64,000 nt of DNA from JBPOFY01 sp049889815 (GTDB lineage: Bacteria; Verrucomicrobiota; Verrucomicrobiia; Opitutales; Coraliomargaritaceae): the NCBI GenBank assembly GCA_049889815.1, contig JBMHCR010000026.1, positions 1-64,000 on the forward strand, given 5' to 3'. Below the pieces are notes generated by a model. That model worked only from the letters and a program-made list of their open reading frames with translations. It was not told the origin of the DNA and searched no databases. The translations under genes and the position numbers were made by a program. Positions 34,962 to 43,483 of the stretch are shown one piece after another (position 1 is the stretch's first letter; every line of letters begins with the position of its first letter).

Positions 34962-35801
34962 ATGCAAATACTGCGATCCTACTTTCTGACCAGCTTCTTG
35001 TTATCCATCACTCTGCTGTTTTCAGCGTGCTGCAGTTTTCAAGGTGAGCGATCGCATCCGCCATGCGAGGACGGCTTTGTTTACCTATTTAATGGTCAGA
35101 ATTATGACGGTTGGTATATGAGGCTGCGTAATGGTGATCGAGAACTTGCCGAGCAGGTTTTTGGAATCACCGATGGTATGATTCATGTATTTGACGATTC
35201 ATTTCCGGATGAATACGAGCTCAATACCGATCGGAATAATACACACGGGATGCTCTACACCGAGAAGGTCTACAGCAAATTTATACTACGATTTGAATAT
35301 AAATGGGGTAAGCGTATAGCCAACAACTTTGAAGCCTGGCAGTACGATGCCGGTGTCTACTATCATATTTTTGATGACAAGATTTGGCCAAGGGGTATCG
35401 AGTATCAAGTCCGCTACAATCACCTTGAGGATGAGAATCACACAGGCGACCTCATACGGGGTGGTGTATCTTTAAATTGGTTCTCGAATGCGGACGAATC
35501 GCACTACCTCGATCCAGGCGATGGTGGTATTGATTCTACCAAAGAGTACTGGATGCTTTTAGCTGCTCCCACGGAAAACTACAACGCTCTGAACGATGAG
35601 TGGAATCGATGTGAAGTCATTGTCATGGGCGACGCTTATTTAATTCATAAGTTAAATGGAGAGGTCGTCAATAGGGCAACGAACTTAAGTCTCAGCGAGG
35701 GCATCATCGGTTTCCAAGCAGAGACGGCCGAAATTTTTTACAGAAATATACGCGTTAAGGAGTTTGACGAGGTCATCCCCGCGGAAAAATTTCTTCATTA
35801 G
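34962..35801 (+). CDS. DUF1080 domain probable lipoprotein
   Basis: 279 residues from the ATG at 34962 (MQILRSYFLTSFLLSITL). The N-terminus ends in a lipobox-like LLFSAC, so the Cys at about 23 may be lipidated and the protein membrane-anchored. The PF06439-type beta-sandwich starts at FVYLFNGQNYDGWYMRLRNG, with SKFILRFEYKWGKR, DAGVYYHIF, RGIEYQVRYN and IGFQAETAEIFYRNIRVKEF. The layout matches 3-keto-glycoside hydrolases but sequence differs from the 33221 paralogue, suggesting different substrates rather than recent duplication. Confidence 0.85.
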   Translation: MQILRSYFLTSFLLSITLLFSACCSFQGERSHPPCEDGFVYLFNGQNYDGWYMRLRNGDRELAEQVFGITDGMIHVFDDSFPDEYELNTDRNNTHGMLYTEKVYSKFILRFEYKWGKRIANNFEAWQYDAGVYYHIFDDKIWPRGIEYQVRYNHLEDENHTGDLIRGGVSLNWFSNADESHYLDPGDGGIDSTKEYWMLLAAPTENYNALNDEWNRCEVIVMGDAYLIHKLNGEVVNRATNLSLSEGIIGFQAETAEIFYRNIRVKEFDEVIPAEKFLH

Positions 35802-36088
35802 CGGGTAACTCATTTCGTTATCTAGCTCGTAATAGTTGTAACATTATCCGCGATGGTAGCGGTTGCAACCCTTGCTGTGTTCGCTTTTACGGATGCCAAA
35901 CCTAGAACCGCAAAAAGAGAATCGATACTTGTAGATGCGATTTTCGCGATTGTTTAAAAACCCTTCCCTGCTTAAAAAAGCTATTAACGGTCCGATGTTA
36001 CGAAGGAAATGTCAGGATTCATATTTACGTTTGGTAAGGAACTGCTTGTTCTGTTAGGGCGAGATCGTGTCACCTGTATAACTACCTC
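35802..36088. other. intergenic stretch upstream of the sulfatase, no supported gene
   Basis: 287 bp that look AT-rich and regulatory but contain no open frame I can support. No clear operator or terminator was found by eye. Confidence 0.4.
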
Positions 36089-37540
36089 ATGAAAACCAAT
36101 ATTCTATTTATCATTACGGATCAGCTTCGAGCTGATGTGCTTGGCTGTTACGGTGGTCGTGCAATTACCACACCGAATATCGATCAATTATGTGAAGACG
36201 GTCGCCTGTATCACCGTGCAGTTACACCGCATCCGATGTGTGTGCCTGCACGTGCATCACTGTTAACTGGAGAGAATGCTATTGTTAATGGTGCACTCGA
36301 CAATGAGCATTGGCTGCGACCGGACCGAAAAGACTGCGGTGTATTTACTTGGCCGGAGTATTTGAATGACGCTGGCTACCATACCGAAGCAATCGGTAAG
36401 ATGCACTTTTATCCGTGGGATATCAGTGAAGGTTTTCAGAAACGTCAAATCGCTGAGGATAAGCGCCATATTCATGTGCAAGATGATTATAGTGAATATT
36501 TGAAGCAGCACGGCTTTGAGCGGGAACACGGCGATTGCAGTCCCGGCTATCACGAGAATAAGGGAGCGACTGTCAGCCCCGTGCCAACCGAACATCAGAT
36601 TGATCGCTGGGTGGCAAATCGTGCTGTAGACTTTATCAAATCTAGGCAATCTGAAGAGCCTTTTGCCGTCATGGTTAGTTTTCCTGGGCCCCACTGTCCC
36701 TACGATCCACCGCAGGCGTATTTGGATCAGGTGAATTGGGATGAACTCGAGCCGATCATCGACGAAACCGAGGATAGTGCGAAATTGCGGCGTAGTTTTA
36801 TCCGCAACAATAGGTTGCCTTGGAACGGAGTGGATTACTCGAATTTTAGCAAAGAGCAGCGTTTGAAAGTTAAGGCGCATTACTGCGCACTCACAAAGCA
36901 GATCGACGATTGTGTCGGTGATGTGATTCAGTCTCTCAAAGAAAAGGGGCTCTACGATGATACGTTGATCGTGTTCACCTCCGATCATGGTGACCTGATG
37001 GGTGACTACTCGATGGTTGGAAAACAATACTTTTATGAGGGAAGCATTCGCGTGCCACTCATCGTAAAAGGACAGAACGAGTGTTCCGGCTCTACGGTTA
37101 CTCAGACCGTCTCATTGACGGATCTATTTGCTACCTTTCTAAAAACTGCTGGTATAGAATGTGATCGCGGAACAGATTCGATCTCCTTGCCCGAATCAGA
37201 CGATCTCGTCTCACGCGAGTTCATTTTTGGAGCGATCAATTACGGTTTCATGCTCACTAGTAATGAGTGGAAGCTCTGTCGGTATACCGAGGAGATCGGG
37301 GGCGAGGTCTTATTTAATCTGAAATCAGATCCGCATGAGTTGCACAATTTGGCAAATGATCCGACTTACGCCGAAGTTAAGAGTGGAATGGGTGCAATTC
37401 TGAACGACCGTATTCTCGAATCTATTCTACGTTCTCATGAAGAGAAACGCGCAACGGTTATAGGCGCCACTGGAGAGGGTGATTTCGGCAAACGTGGTTG
37501 GCAGCGCGCGTATCCGTTTCCGATTGACTCAGCGGATTGA
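36089..37540 (+). CDS. type I sulfatase
   Basis: 483 residues. The formylglycine motif is C-V-P-A-R at 51-55 in MCVPARASLLTGEN, the Cys-type sulfatase signature that needs an FGE/anaerobic maturase. Metal ligands are seen in ITDQLRADVLGCYG and FTSDHGDLMGDYSMVGKQ. FPGPHCPYDPP is a further family block. No signal peptide is visible, so this copy may act in the cytoplasm, unlike most polysaccharide sulfatases. It probably desulfates a sugar or glycan fragment. The maturase gene is not in the window. Confidence 0.92.
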   Translation: MKTNILFIITDQLRADVLGCYGGRAITTPNIDQLCEDGRLYHRAVTPHPMCVPARASLLTGENAIVNGALDNEHWLRPDRKDCGVFTWPEYLNDAGYHTEAIGKMHFYPWDISEGFQKRQIAEDKRHIHVQDDYSEYLKQHGFEREHGDCSPGYHENKGATVSPVPTEHQIDRWVANRAVDFIKSRQSEEPFAVMVSFPGPHCPYDPPQAYLDQVNWDELEPIIDETEDSAKLRRSFIRNNRLPWNGVDYSNFSKEQRLKVKAHYCALTKQIDDCVGDVIQSLKEKGLYDDTLIVFTSDHGDLMGDYSMVGKQYFYEGSIRVPLIVKGQNECSGSTVTQTVSLTDLFATFLKTAGIECDRGTDSISLPESDDLVSREFIFGAINYGFMLTSNEWKLCRYTEEIGGEVLFNLKSDPHELHNLANDPTYAEVKSGMGAILNDRILESILRSHEEKRATVIGATGEGDFGKRGWQRAYPFPIDSAD

Positions 37541-37788
37541 GAAAGCGTTGCGTTGATCTTTCGATCCTATGCAGAGCCCTGTTAAACGATGCTGTTGCAA
37601 ACGTCTAACAACTGCTTCAATCTTGGACGTCTCGCAGGTCTCTTAGGTTGCAAAATTCGTTAGCACGCTGGCACAGCAAAACCCCAAGGGACCATTGAGC
37701 GATAACCCTTTGCGAGTCGACCGCTGCCAGATCACTCTCAAAGGTCTTCACGAGCATGCCTACTACCTTTTAGCGATGCAGTTTTGGG

Positions 37789-39231
37789 TCAAACAGCTTC
37801 GCGTCTCGCCTCAAGATCAGCACGGACTTCTCTCATCTTCCTCTGTGTGAGCGGGTATTTCAGCATGATGAAGAATACGACTGCAATCGCGCAGGATGGG
37901 AGTAAGACGTAGATGAGTTTCATTCGCTCCAGTGTTTCCATGGATTGACCGCCTTTCTCGACGTCAAAGCCAGCGACTAATTCAAGGAGGAAGCCACTGG
38001 AAAAAATAGCTAGTGTCATGGAGACTTTGACCATCCAATTCGTGAGTGCGGCAATCATGCCTTCGCGGCGTCTGCCGAACTGATATTCGTCCCAATCGGC
38101 TACATCCGCTCGCATTGAGAGCACGAGTATCCAGAAGGCTGACATGCCAAAGGTGAGAAATGGTTTCGTCACAAATGTGAGAAGGACCTGTCCAGGGTAG
38201 TAGGTCACGTAGAGCCCGAGTTTCGCGATAAACATGATCGCAACCGAGCAAAGAAGCAGGTGGTGCTTATCGAATTTTTTCGAGAGCTTTTGCACGCAAA
38301 AGGTTCCCAGGAGGGCGAATATTACGGGTGCAGCTTTGTTGATCCCGTCTAGAAGTGCTCCTTTGGTTTTGTCACCTCCGTAGATGTAGTAGATATGTAC
38401 ATACATGTCGAGTTGCTGAACACTGGTGATGGCGAACAGAAAAATCGAAATAGAGACGACGATCATCATCAGTGGGGTGTTCTTCGTGAGCGATCCGGCA
38501 CTCTTAAACAGGTTTTGTTTTTCCTGTTTGTTTGCGAGGCTCTGATAGCGCTCTTGGCATACCTTTGAGCAGGTAACGCCCGCTATTATGATAACTGCCC
38601 CAACAAAAATACTAACCACCCTTACTCCAGTGACGGGTTCGGAAAAGACGGACAAGTTTGCGAAAAAGAACAAAAAGGGAATGGCGAGCGTTACAATCGT
38701 ATTGATGTAATTCCTGGTTGTGAAAATACTCGTCCGTTCTTTGTAGTTCGGGGTGAGTTCCATCCCAAGTGATTCATAGGGAACCGACATCAGGGAGTAA
38801 AAGGTATAGAACAGCGGGAAAACAACCAGTAGGTAAATAAAGGTCGAGTTATGGCTCAGTGATTCCGGCGCCAACCAGATCAGTGGAAAGAAAAGACCTG
38901 TGAGAATGGCGCCCCAGAATAAGAAGGGTTTTCTGCGACCTTTTTTACTTTTTGAATTATCTGAAATTGAACCGACTAAGGGATCGCTTATGGCATCCCA
39001 TCCACGTGAAAAAGCGAGCGCGGTGCTGACCATAGTGGCAGGTACCCCTAGTAGGATGTTGTAAAAGGGAAGGGCTAGACTACTGATGCCGAATTGTGCA
39101 TAGTGATCGGCCGACAACCCAAAGCCATAGGCAATTTTTTGTCTCAGTGGGACGCGGTCCTTTTCAGGGATGGATCCGAATTGTTCTTCAGCATATGGTG
39201 ATTCGTCACCGTCGGAGTTGGCTTGGCTCAT
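37789..39231 (-). CDS. GPH-family sugar:cation symporter (MFS)
   Basis: About 480 residues from the ATG at 39231; a GTG at 39258 would add nine residues. Twelve hydrophobic segments are visible. The N-terminal half shows GPH/MelB features: QKIAYGFGLSADHYAQFG, RGWDAISDPLVGSISDNSKSKKGRRKPF (quoted from two adjoining parts: DAISDPLVGSISDN and KKGRRKPF). The second half has MRADVADWDEYQFGRRREGM. Such transporters import glycosides or uronides with Na+ or H+. Its position opposite the sulfatase fits uptake of sugars released nearby. Confidence 0.88.
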   Translation of the reverse strand: MSQANSDGDESPYAEEQFGSIPEKDRVPLRQKIAYGFGLSADHYAQFGISSLALPFYNILLGVPATMVSTALAFSRGWDAISDPLVGSISDNSKSKKGRRKPFLFWGAILTGLFFPLIWLAPESLSHNSTFIYLLVVFPLFYTFYSLMSVPYESLGMELTPNYKERTSIFTTRNYINTIVTLAIPFLFFFANLSVFSEPVTGVRVVSIFVGAVIIIAGVTCSKVCQERYQSLANKQEKQNLFKSAGSLTKNTPLMMIVVSISIFLFAITSVQQLDMYVHIYYIYGGDKTKGALLDGINKAAPVIFALLGTFCVQKLSKKFDKHHLLLCSVAIMFIAKLGLYVTYYPGQVLLTFVTKPFLTFGMSAFWILVLSMRADVADWDEYQFGRRREGMIAALTNWMVKVSMTLAIFSSGFLLELVAGFDVEKGGQSMETLERMKLIYVLLPSCAIAVVFFIMLKYPLTQRKMREVRADLEARREAV

Positions 39232-39258
39232 AAGGGGTAGTTCTGTTGGAGGAATCAC

Positions 39259-39655
39259 TAACGACTAAAATTAGCTCAGGGTAAAGCTAAGAGTTCTGCG
39301 AGCGGCATGGTGATGCATCCTCCTGTAGCGCGCATCCGGCACCCTCATCGCGAAGTGCTTAAAAGTTGTTGTCTCACTCTGCGCCGAAGAAGCTGCGCGA
39401 TTTGAAAGTTTTCCAATAGAACCGCGATAATTCTCAGTTAGGTATTGCGTCAACAGATTAACAAATGATCCAACTCTAGCTTAGTGCCGCCCTTTTAGGT
39501 ACTCCAGCTGGTTTCAGTGTATGGGGCGACCGTTGACTTTTTTTGCGAAGAAAATCGTGGTATTGGCTAACTAAAAGCTGGCGAAAGTGTTAAATTTTTC
39601 TAAAATTTAAGGTCTTATTTGAGTCAAAAAGCAAACCGTGTAATGCTACGCCACC
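39259..39655. promoter_or_regulatory. divergent gap with a perfect palindrome at 39590-39610
   Basis: A 397-bp AT-rich gap between the symporter and the TIGR02597 gene, with no supported gene. It contains TTAAATTTT-TCT-AAAATTTAA, perfect 9-bp arms, 45 bp upstream of the 39656 start. The pure AT arms may be an operator or a weak hairpin. Confidence 0.4.
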
Positions 39656-40762
39656 ATGGGTTCTTTAAAAAAAACTAACGAAAGATTTCGGTTTCTTTTT
39701 TCAAGTACTTTGATTTGTGTGGTTGTTGCCTCCCTGAACTCCTTAAATGCAACTTCTTACACCGATCCAATCGGTGCTTTGGTGACGACCGTCACAGCAA
39801 GAGGTGACACTGTTGTGGGAGCACCTCTTTATCGAGCCACTGAGCTAAATGATACCGCGACAGCGATTGCCTCGGGCGTGATTACTGCAACAGCCGATCT
39901 GACTGGAGCGGACTACACCACCGAAGCGCACTTTGTTCTGATGACCAGTGGCGCCGATAGAGGTAACTATTACACTGTTGATGCAAACGATGCTACATCG
40001 ATTACTATCGACTTAAACGGTGGTTCGGATCCGTCTGTAGGCACTTACAAGGTGATTCCATATTGGACATTGGATACCCTTTTTCCTGATGGAGGAGCGG
40101 TCCCTGCATCGGCGGATCCGTTCAACCCGTCTGGACTGGTGTTATTCAATGATTTAACAACAATCGGGGTAAATCTCTCGAAGTCATCCGTTTACTTCTA
40201 CTACGACGGAACCATTGGTGGGACTGCTGGTTGGTATAACAACGACGATCTGAATGCAGGATTGGTAGGGCACACCATAATCCTACCCGAGCACTTCATT
40301 ACTATTCGAAACCATACCAGTTCCGACTCCGATGTCGTAGTTTCAGGGCAAGTTCCAGCCGACATTATTGCAACGGAAATTGGGCGTCTAGCGGACGCGG
40401 CTCAAGATAATGCTGTCGTGAACCCTTATCCTGCTCCGATTCTCTTAGATAACTCTGGGCTCGTCACGAGCGGAGTGGTTTCCGGTTCGACGGATCCCTT
40501 CAACCCAACCGATTTGATTCTAGTTTTCGATAATGCAGCTTTTTCTGGTTTTAATCTTTCGACTTCGCGGGTGTATTTTTACTATAACGGTTCAGGGGCG
40601 GAAGAGTTGGAAGGCTGGTATGAAAACGGCGTTCTGGGTCGAGGCTCCATCGGTGGAGTCGATAGTATTCCAACTGGTGGAGCTTTCATCGTTCGAAAGG
40701 CAAGTGGACCTGCTGGAACCGATACTTGGGCTCCGATGGTTCCCTACACACTCATGGATTGA
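39656..40762 (+). CDS. TIGR02597-like secreted protein with internal duplication
   Basis: 368 residues. A basic N-terminus and hydrophobic stretch (about 14-32, ending in SLNA) form a signal peptide. The mature region contains two related blocks: FNPSGLVLFNDLTTIGVNLS (about 157-176) and FNPTDLILVFDNAAFSGFNL (about 283-302), each followed by S-V-Y-F-Y-Y or R-V-Y-F-Y-Y and GWY. This architecture fits the TIGR02597 family seen in Verrucomicrobia next to PEP-CTERM proteins. The function is unknown; a surface or matrix role is inference. The PEP-CTERM gene follows 41 bp downstream. Confidence 0.75.
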   Translation: MGSLKKTNERFRFLFSSTLICVVVASLNSLNATSYTDPIGALVTTVTARGDTVVGAPLYRATELNDTATAIASGVITATADLTGADYTTEAHFVLMTSGADRGNYYTVDANDATSITIDLNGGSDPSVGTYKVIPYWTLDTLFPDGGAVPASADPFNPSGLVLFNDLTTIGVNLSKSSVYFYYDGTIGGTAGWYNNDDLNAGLVGHTIILPEHFITIRNHTSSDSDVVVSGQVPADIIATEIGRLADAAQDNAVVNPYPAPILLDNSGLVTSGVVSGSTDPFNPTDLILVFDNAAFSGFNLSTSRVYFYYNGSGAEELEGWYENGVLGRGSIGGVDSIPTGGAFIVRKASGPAGTDTWAPMVPYTLMD

Positions 40763-40803
40763 CAAAGATTCAGTTACGCTAGTTTTTCTCTAAAGCCGAG
40801 TTT

Positions 40804-41448
40804 ATGAAAATCTCTATTTCCACTACCGTCGCACTTCTGACTCTTGCAGTGTCGGCCTTCGGGGCGTCTGGTCTTACTGGGACCGCAATCACAAATGTGA
40901 CCGCGAATGACGGGTCCAAAGCCCTTCCCGCTAACAACCTTTCAGTGGTGGTAGTAGATACCGCTAGAGACGGTTTTGCTTTCAGTGGCGGTGGTCTCGT
41001 TGAGGGCTTGAGCCTGTCCGTTGGTTCCCTTGTTGGTACTGACGATCTCATCGTGGCAAATAATTCCACCTCCAGCTTTTTGGGGACCTCTGTGGTGAGT
41101 GGAGCTGCTGCAAATATCGACAATGGAAGTAACGGCATCGATGCGGGTGATCCATTCGCGATTTTCTTCTTCGATGGAATCACCGCGACCGAGGACATCA
41201 CGATAGTGGGTGCCTTTTATGGCGTTGCTACATACGTGGATGTGGATATTGAGGACGGACTTGATGGTTCTTGGGTTGTTCCGGCAAACACCCAGACCTT
41301 TGGTTTTCGGTCTTCCCTGTCGGAAGGCAACTACCAACAGCTCACTGGTATATCCGCGGATTTCACAATTATACCCGAACCCTCTATCTGCGCACTCATC
41401 TTGGGTGTGCTTGCGTTAACAGGCGCGATGATTCGCCGCAGCAGTTAG
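40804..41448 (+). CDS. PEP-CTERM sorting-domain protein
   Basis: 214 residues. The signal peptide spans about 1-20 (MKISISTTVALLTLAVSAFG). The body is Gly/Asp/Thr/Val-rich, low in Cys, with no catalytic motif. The C-terminus is a textbook PEP-CTERM signal: IIPEPSICALILGVLALTGA followed by MIRRSS (Pro-Glu-Pro, hydrophobic helix, basic tail). Such proteins are cleaved by exosortase and sent to the cell surface or matrix. No exosortase gene is in the window. It pairs with the upstream TIGR02597-type gene. Confidence 0.88.
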   Translation: MKISISTTVALLTLAVSAFGASGLTGTAITNVTANDGSKALPANNLSVVVVDTARDGFAFSGGGLVEGLSLSVGSLVGTDDLIVANNSTSSFLGTSVVSGAAANIDNGSNGIDAGDPFAIFFFDGITATEDITIVGAFYGVATYVDVDIEDGLDGSWVVPANTQTFGFRSSLSEGNYQQLTGISADFTIIPEPSICALILGVLALTGAMIRRSS

Positions 41449-41671
41449 GTTCTCAGAAAATTTCATTTTGAGAAGCCTGATGGCTTGTCCACCAGCTTTT
41501 TGTTCCGTTGGATCAGTACCCTTAGTGCAACCCTGCGAAACAGCGTTTTCGATGCATTTCGCAAATCATTCCTTCACGAGCCAATAGCTAACCATGCGGC
41601 TTGACTTCAAGGTTTGTGGGGACTCGAGCATTTGATTCGACAACGCGTTTGTGGGTCGTCAAATTTCCGGG

Positions 41672-42838
41672 ATGAAGATTTCTGCTATCAAAGCCTATCC
41701 TGTTTGGGTTGGTTTCCGCAACCAGTTGCTGGTAAAGGTCGAGACCGATGATGGCTTCCATGGATGGGGTGAGTCGGGTCTGAGCTCTCGTGAGCTCGCA
41801 GTGAAAGGAGCGATTGAACACTTTCGTGAGTTTCTCATTGGGCAGGATCCGCGGCGGATTGGTGGGCTCTGGCAACACATGTATCGCAGTCAGTATTTCG
41901 AGGGTGGTCGTGTGCTAAGCGCTGCGATCGCTGCGATCGACGTGGCACTCCACGATCTCGTTGCAAAATCGATGGGGATTCCTGTCTACCAATTACTCGG
42001 CGGAAAACAGCGCGACTACGTTCCTTGCTTCGCCTCAATTCCGCAGGATACATCTGGTGAGGAAATGGTTAAAGGTGCAGAGTTGCTGATGCAGTCGGGA
42101 TGGCACTCGTTCCGTTTCAATCCAACAAACCCAACAGAGATGAAGGGTGAGGCTGGGATTCATGAGCCTTTCGAAGCGCTAGCTTATGTTGCGGACTGGT
42201 TGATTAAAGTGCGTGAAGCGGTCGGTAGTCGGGCGATCATTGGTTACGATTTCCACCATCGCCTTTCTGTTGCGGAAGCGGCTTCGTTCTTACAGCGCAT
42301 GCCAGTCGGCACATTGGACTATATCGAGGAACCGATTCGCGCAGAATCTCCTGAAGCTTATGAGGCTTTGCGAACGTTGTCGCCGGTGCCTTTTGCGATC
42401 GGTGAAGAGTTCTCTAGCAAGTGGGCCTTTAAGCCTTACTTGGAACGCAATATCACGCAATACGCGCGCATCGATGTGGCTAACGTCGGCGGCTTAACTG
42501 AAGCAATGAAGGTAGCAGCGATGGCTGAGGCGAATTACATCGATGTCATGCCGCACAATCCACTCGGATCGATCTGCACCGCTGCTTCGGTTCACCTTGC
42601 TGCTGCTGTTCCGAATTTCAGCTGGCTGGAAAGTCGCCAATCACCGACTGAAGATTTGATTACCAACGATGACTCGATTTGTCCGAATCCTTTACAGTTG
42701 AAAGGCGACCGTATCCCTGTCCCCGATACACCTGGCCTTGGCATTGATATCAATGAAGACGCTTTGCTAGATCGAACCCTTAAACTCTTTGAATCACCGC
42801 TCTTAAGGCGCCGCGATGGTTCGATCACTAATTGGTAA
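41672..42838 (+). CDS. enolase-superfamily sugar acid dehydratase (D-galactonate dehydratase-like)
   Basis: 388 residues from the ATG at 41672 (MKISAIKAYPVWVGFRN); a GTG at 41651 is possible. Mandelate-racemase-type features: GWGESGLSSRELAVKGAI, the metal ligands in GYDFHHRLSVAEA, YIEEPIRAESPEAY and AIGEEFSSKW, and the catalytic-His block DVMPHNPLGSICTAASVH. This pattern matches GalD-type dehydratases, which form 2-keto-3-deoxy-galactonate. The exact acid (galactonate, gluconate or similar) is not proven by motif. It is the first gene of a run with the KDPG/KDPGal aldolase (3 bp gap) and KDG kinase. Confidence 0.87.
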   Translation: MKISAIKAYPVWVGFRNQLLVKVETDDGFHGWGESGLSSRELAVKGAIEHFREFLIGQDPRRIGGLWQHMYRSQYFEGGRVLSAAIAAIDVALHDLVAKSMGIPVYQLLGGKQRDYVPCFASIPQDTSGEEMVKGAELLMQSGWHSFRFNPTNPTEMKGEAGIHEPFEALAYVADWLIKVREAVGSRAIIGYDFHHRLSVAEAASFLQRMPVGTLDYIEEPIRAESPEAYEALRTLSPVPFAIGEEFSSKWAFKPYLERNITQYARIDVANVGGLTEAMKVAAMAEANYIDVMPHNPLGSICTAASVHLAAAVPNFSWLESRQSPTEDLITNDDSICPNPLQLKGDRIPVPDTPGLGIDINEDALLDRTLKLFESPLLRRRDGSITNW

Positions 42839-42841
42839 GCC

Positions 42842-43483
42842 GTGACCGTTTCATCTCAGACGATCCTTGATCAGGTAAAAACCTGCGGCGTGATTGCGAT
42901 CATCCGGGGAGATTATACAGCTCAGGAATTCATTGAAATGGGTCGTGCGCTCTATGCTGGGGGCATCACCGTCGTCGAGATCACTCTAAACAGCCTGAAT
43001 GTCGAAGCGGGTATTCCTGCCCTCGCGGAATCGATACCTGAGCTCACTGTGGGTGCGGGGACCGTGCGCACTGCGGACCAGGTTGAGTTTGCGCACGGTC
43101 TGGGAGCTCAGTTTCTGGTGTCACCTAATTTTGATGCGATATCTGTAGCAAAGTCACAGGAGCTGGGGCTTTTGCACTTTCCAGGAATTTTAACTCCGAC
43201 TGAGGCGGAGATCGCCTTTCGGGCAGGGTGTCCGGCAGTTAAAGTGTTTCCTGCCGATGGTCTTAGCCCGAGCTACATCAAGGCGATGTGTGCACCGTTG
43301 GACGACATCGACTTTGTGCCGACTGGAGGTGTGGACCTGAGTAATCTGGCGGCCTACCGACGGGCCGGGGCGCTTGCTGTCGGTGCGGGTAGCACCTTGA
43401 TTGTCGGTCGTGGGCAGAGTATGGAAGGCTTGCAAGCAGCGGCTCAAGAGTGGCGATCTACTTGGGATGGAGCACTATTATGA
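42842..43483 (+). CDS. eda: 2-keto-3-deoxy-6-phosphogluconate/galactonate aldolase
   Basis: 213 residues from a GTG start 3 bp after the dehydratase. A class I KDPG aldolase TIM barrel: VIAIIRGDYTAQEF, TVVEITLNS, ELTVGAGTVRTADQ, FLVSPNFDAI, HFPGILTPTEAEIAFRAG and VKVFPADGLSPSYIKAM, the last with the Schiff-base Lys. It splits 2-keto-3-deoxy-6-phospho-sugar acids to pyruvate and glyceraldehyde-3-phosphate. The stop overlaps the kinase start by ATGA. Confidence 0.9.
   Translation: MTVSSQTILDQVKTCGVIAIIRGDYTAQEFIEMGRALYAGGITVVEITLNSLNVEAGIPALAESIPELTVGAGTVRTADQVEFAHGLGAQFLVSPNFDAISVAKSQELGLLHFPGILTPTEAEIAFRAGCPAVKVFPADGLSPSYIKAMCAPLDDIDFVPTGGVDLSNLAAYRRAGALAVGAGSTLIVGRGQSMEGLQAAAQEWRSTWDGALL

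Noticed and set aside
37617..37757. 46-residue minus-strand frame with an ATG after the sulfatase gene
   Set aside because: No domain, no clear ribosome-binding site and no context. Short frames like this are expected by chance.
39271..39453. 60-residue minus-strand frame upstream of the symporter gene
   Set aside because: Unusual His/Arg-rich composition, no family, and it would occupy the promoter region.
41450..41490. Imperfect hairpins after the PEP-CTERM gene (TTCTCA..TGAGAA and AAGCC-TGAT-GGCTT)
   Set aside because: One has a bulge, neither has a T run; could be chance, so not listed as a terminator.
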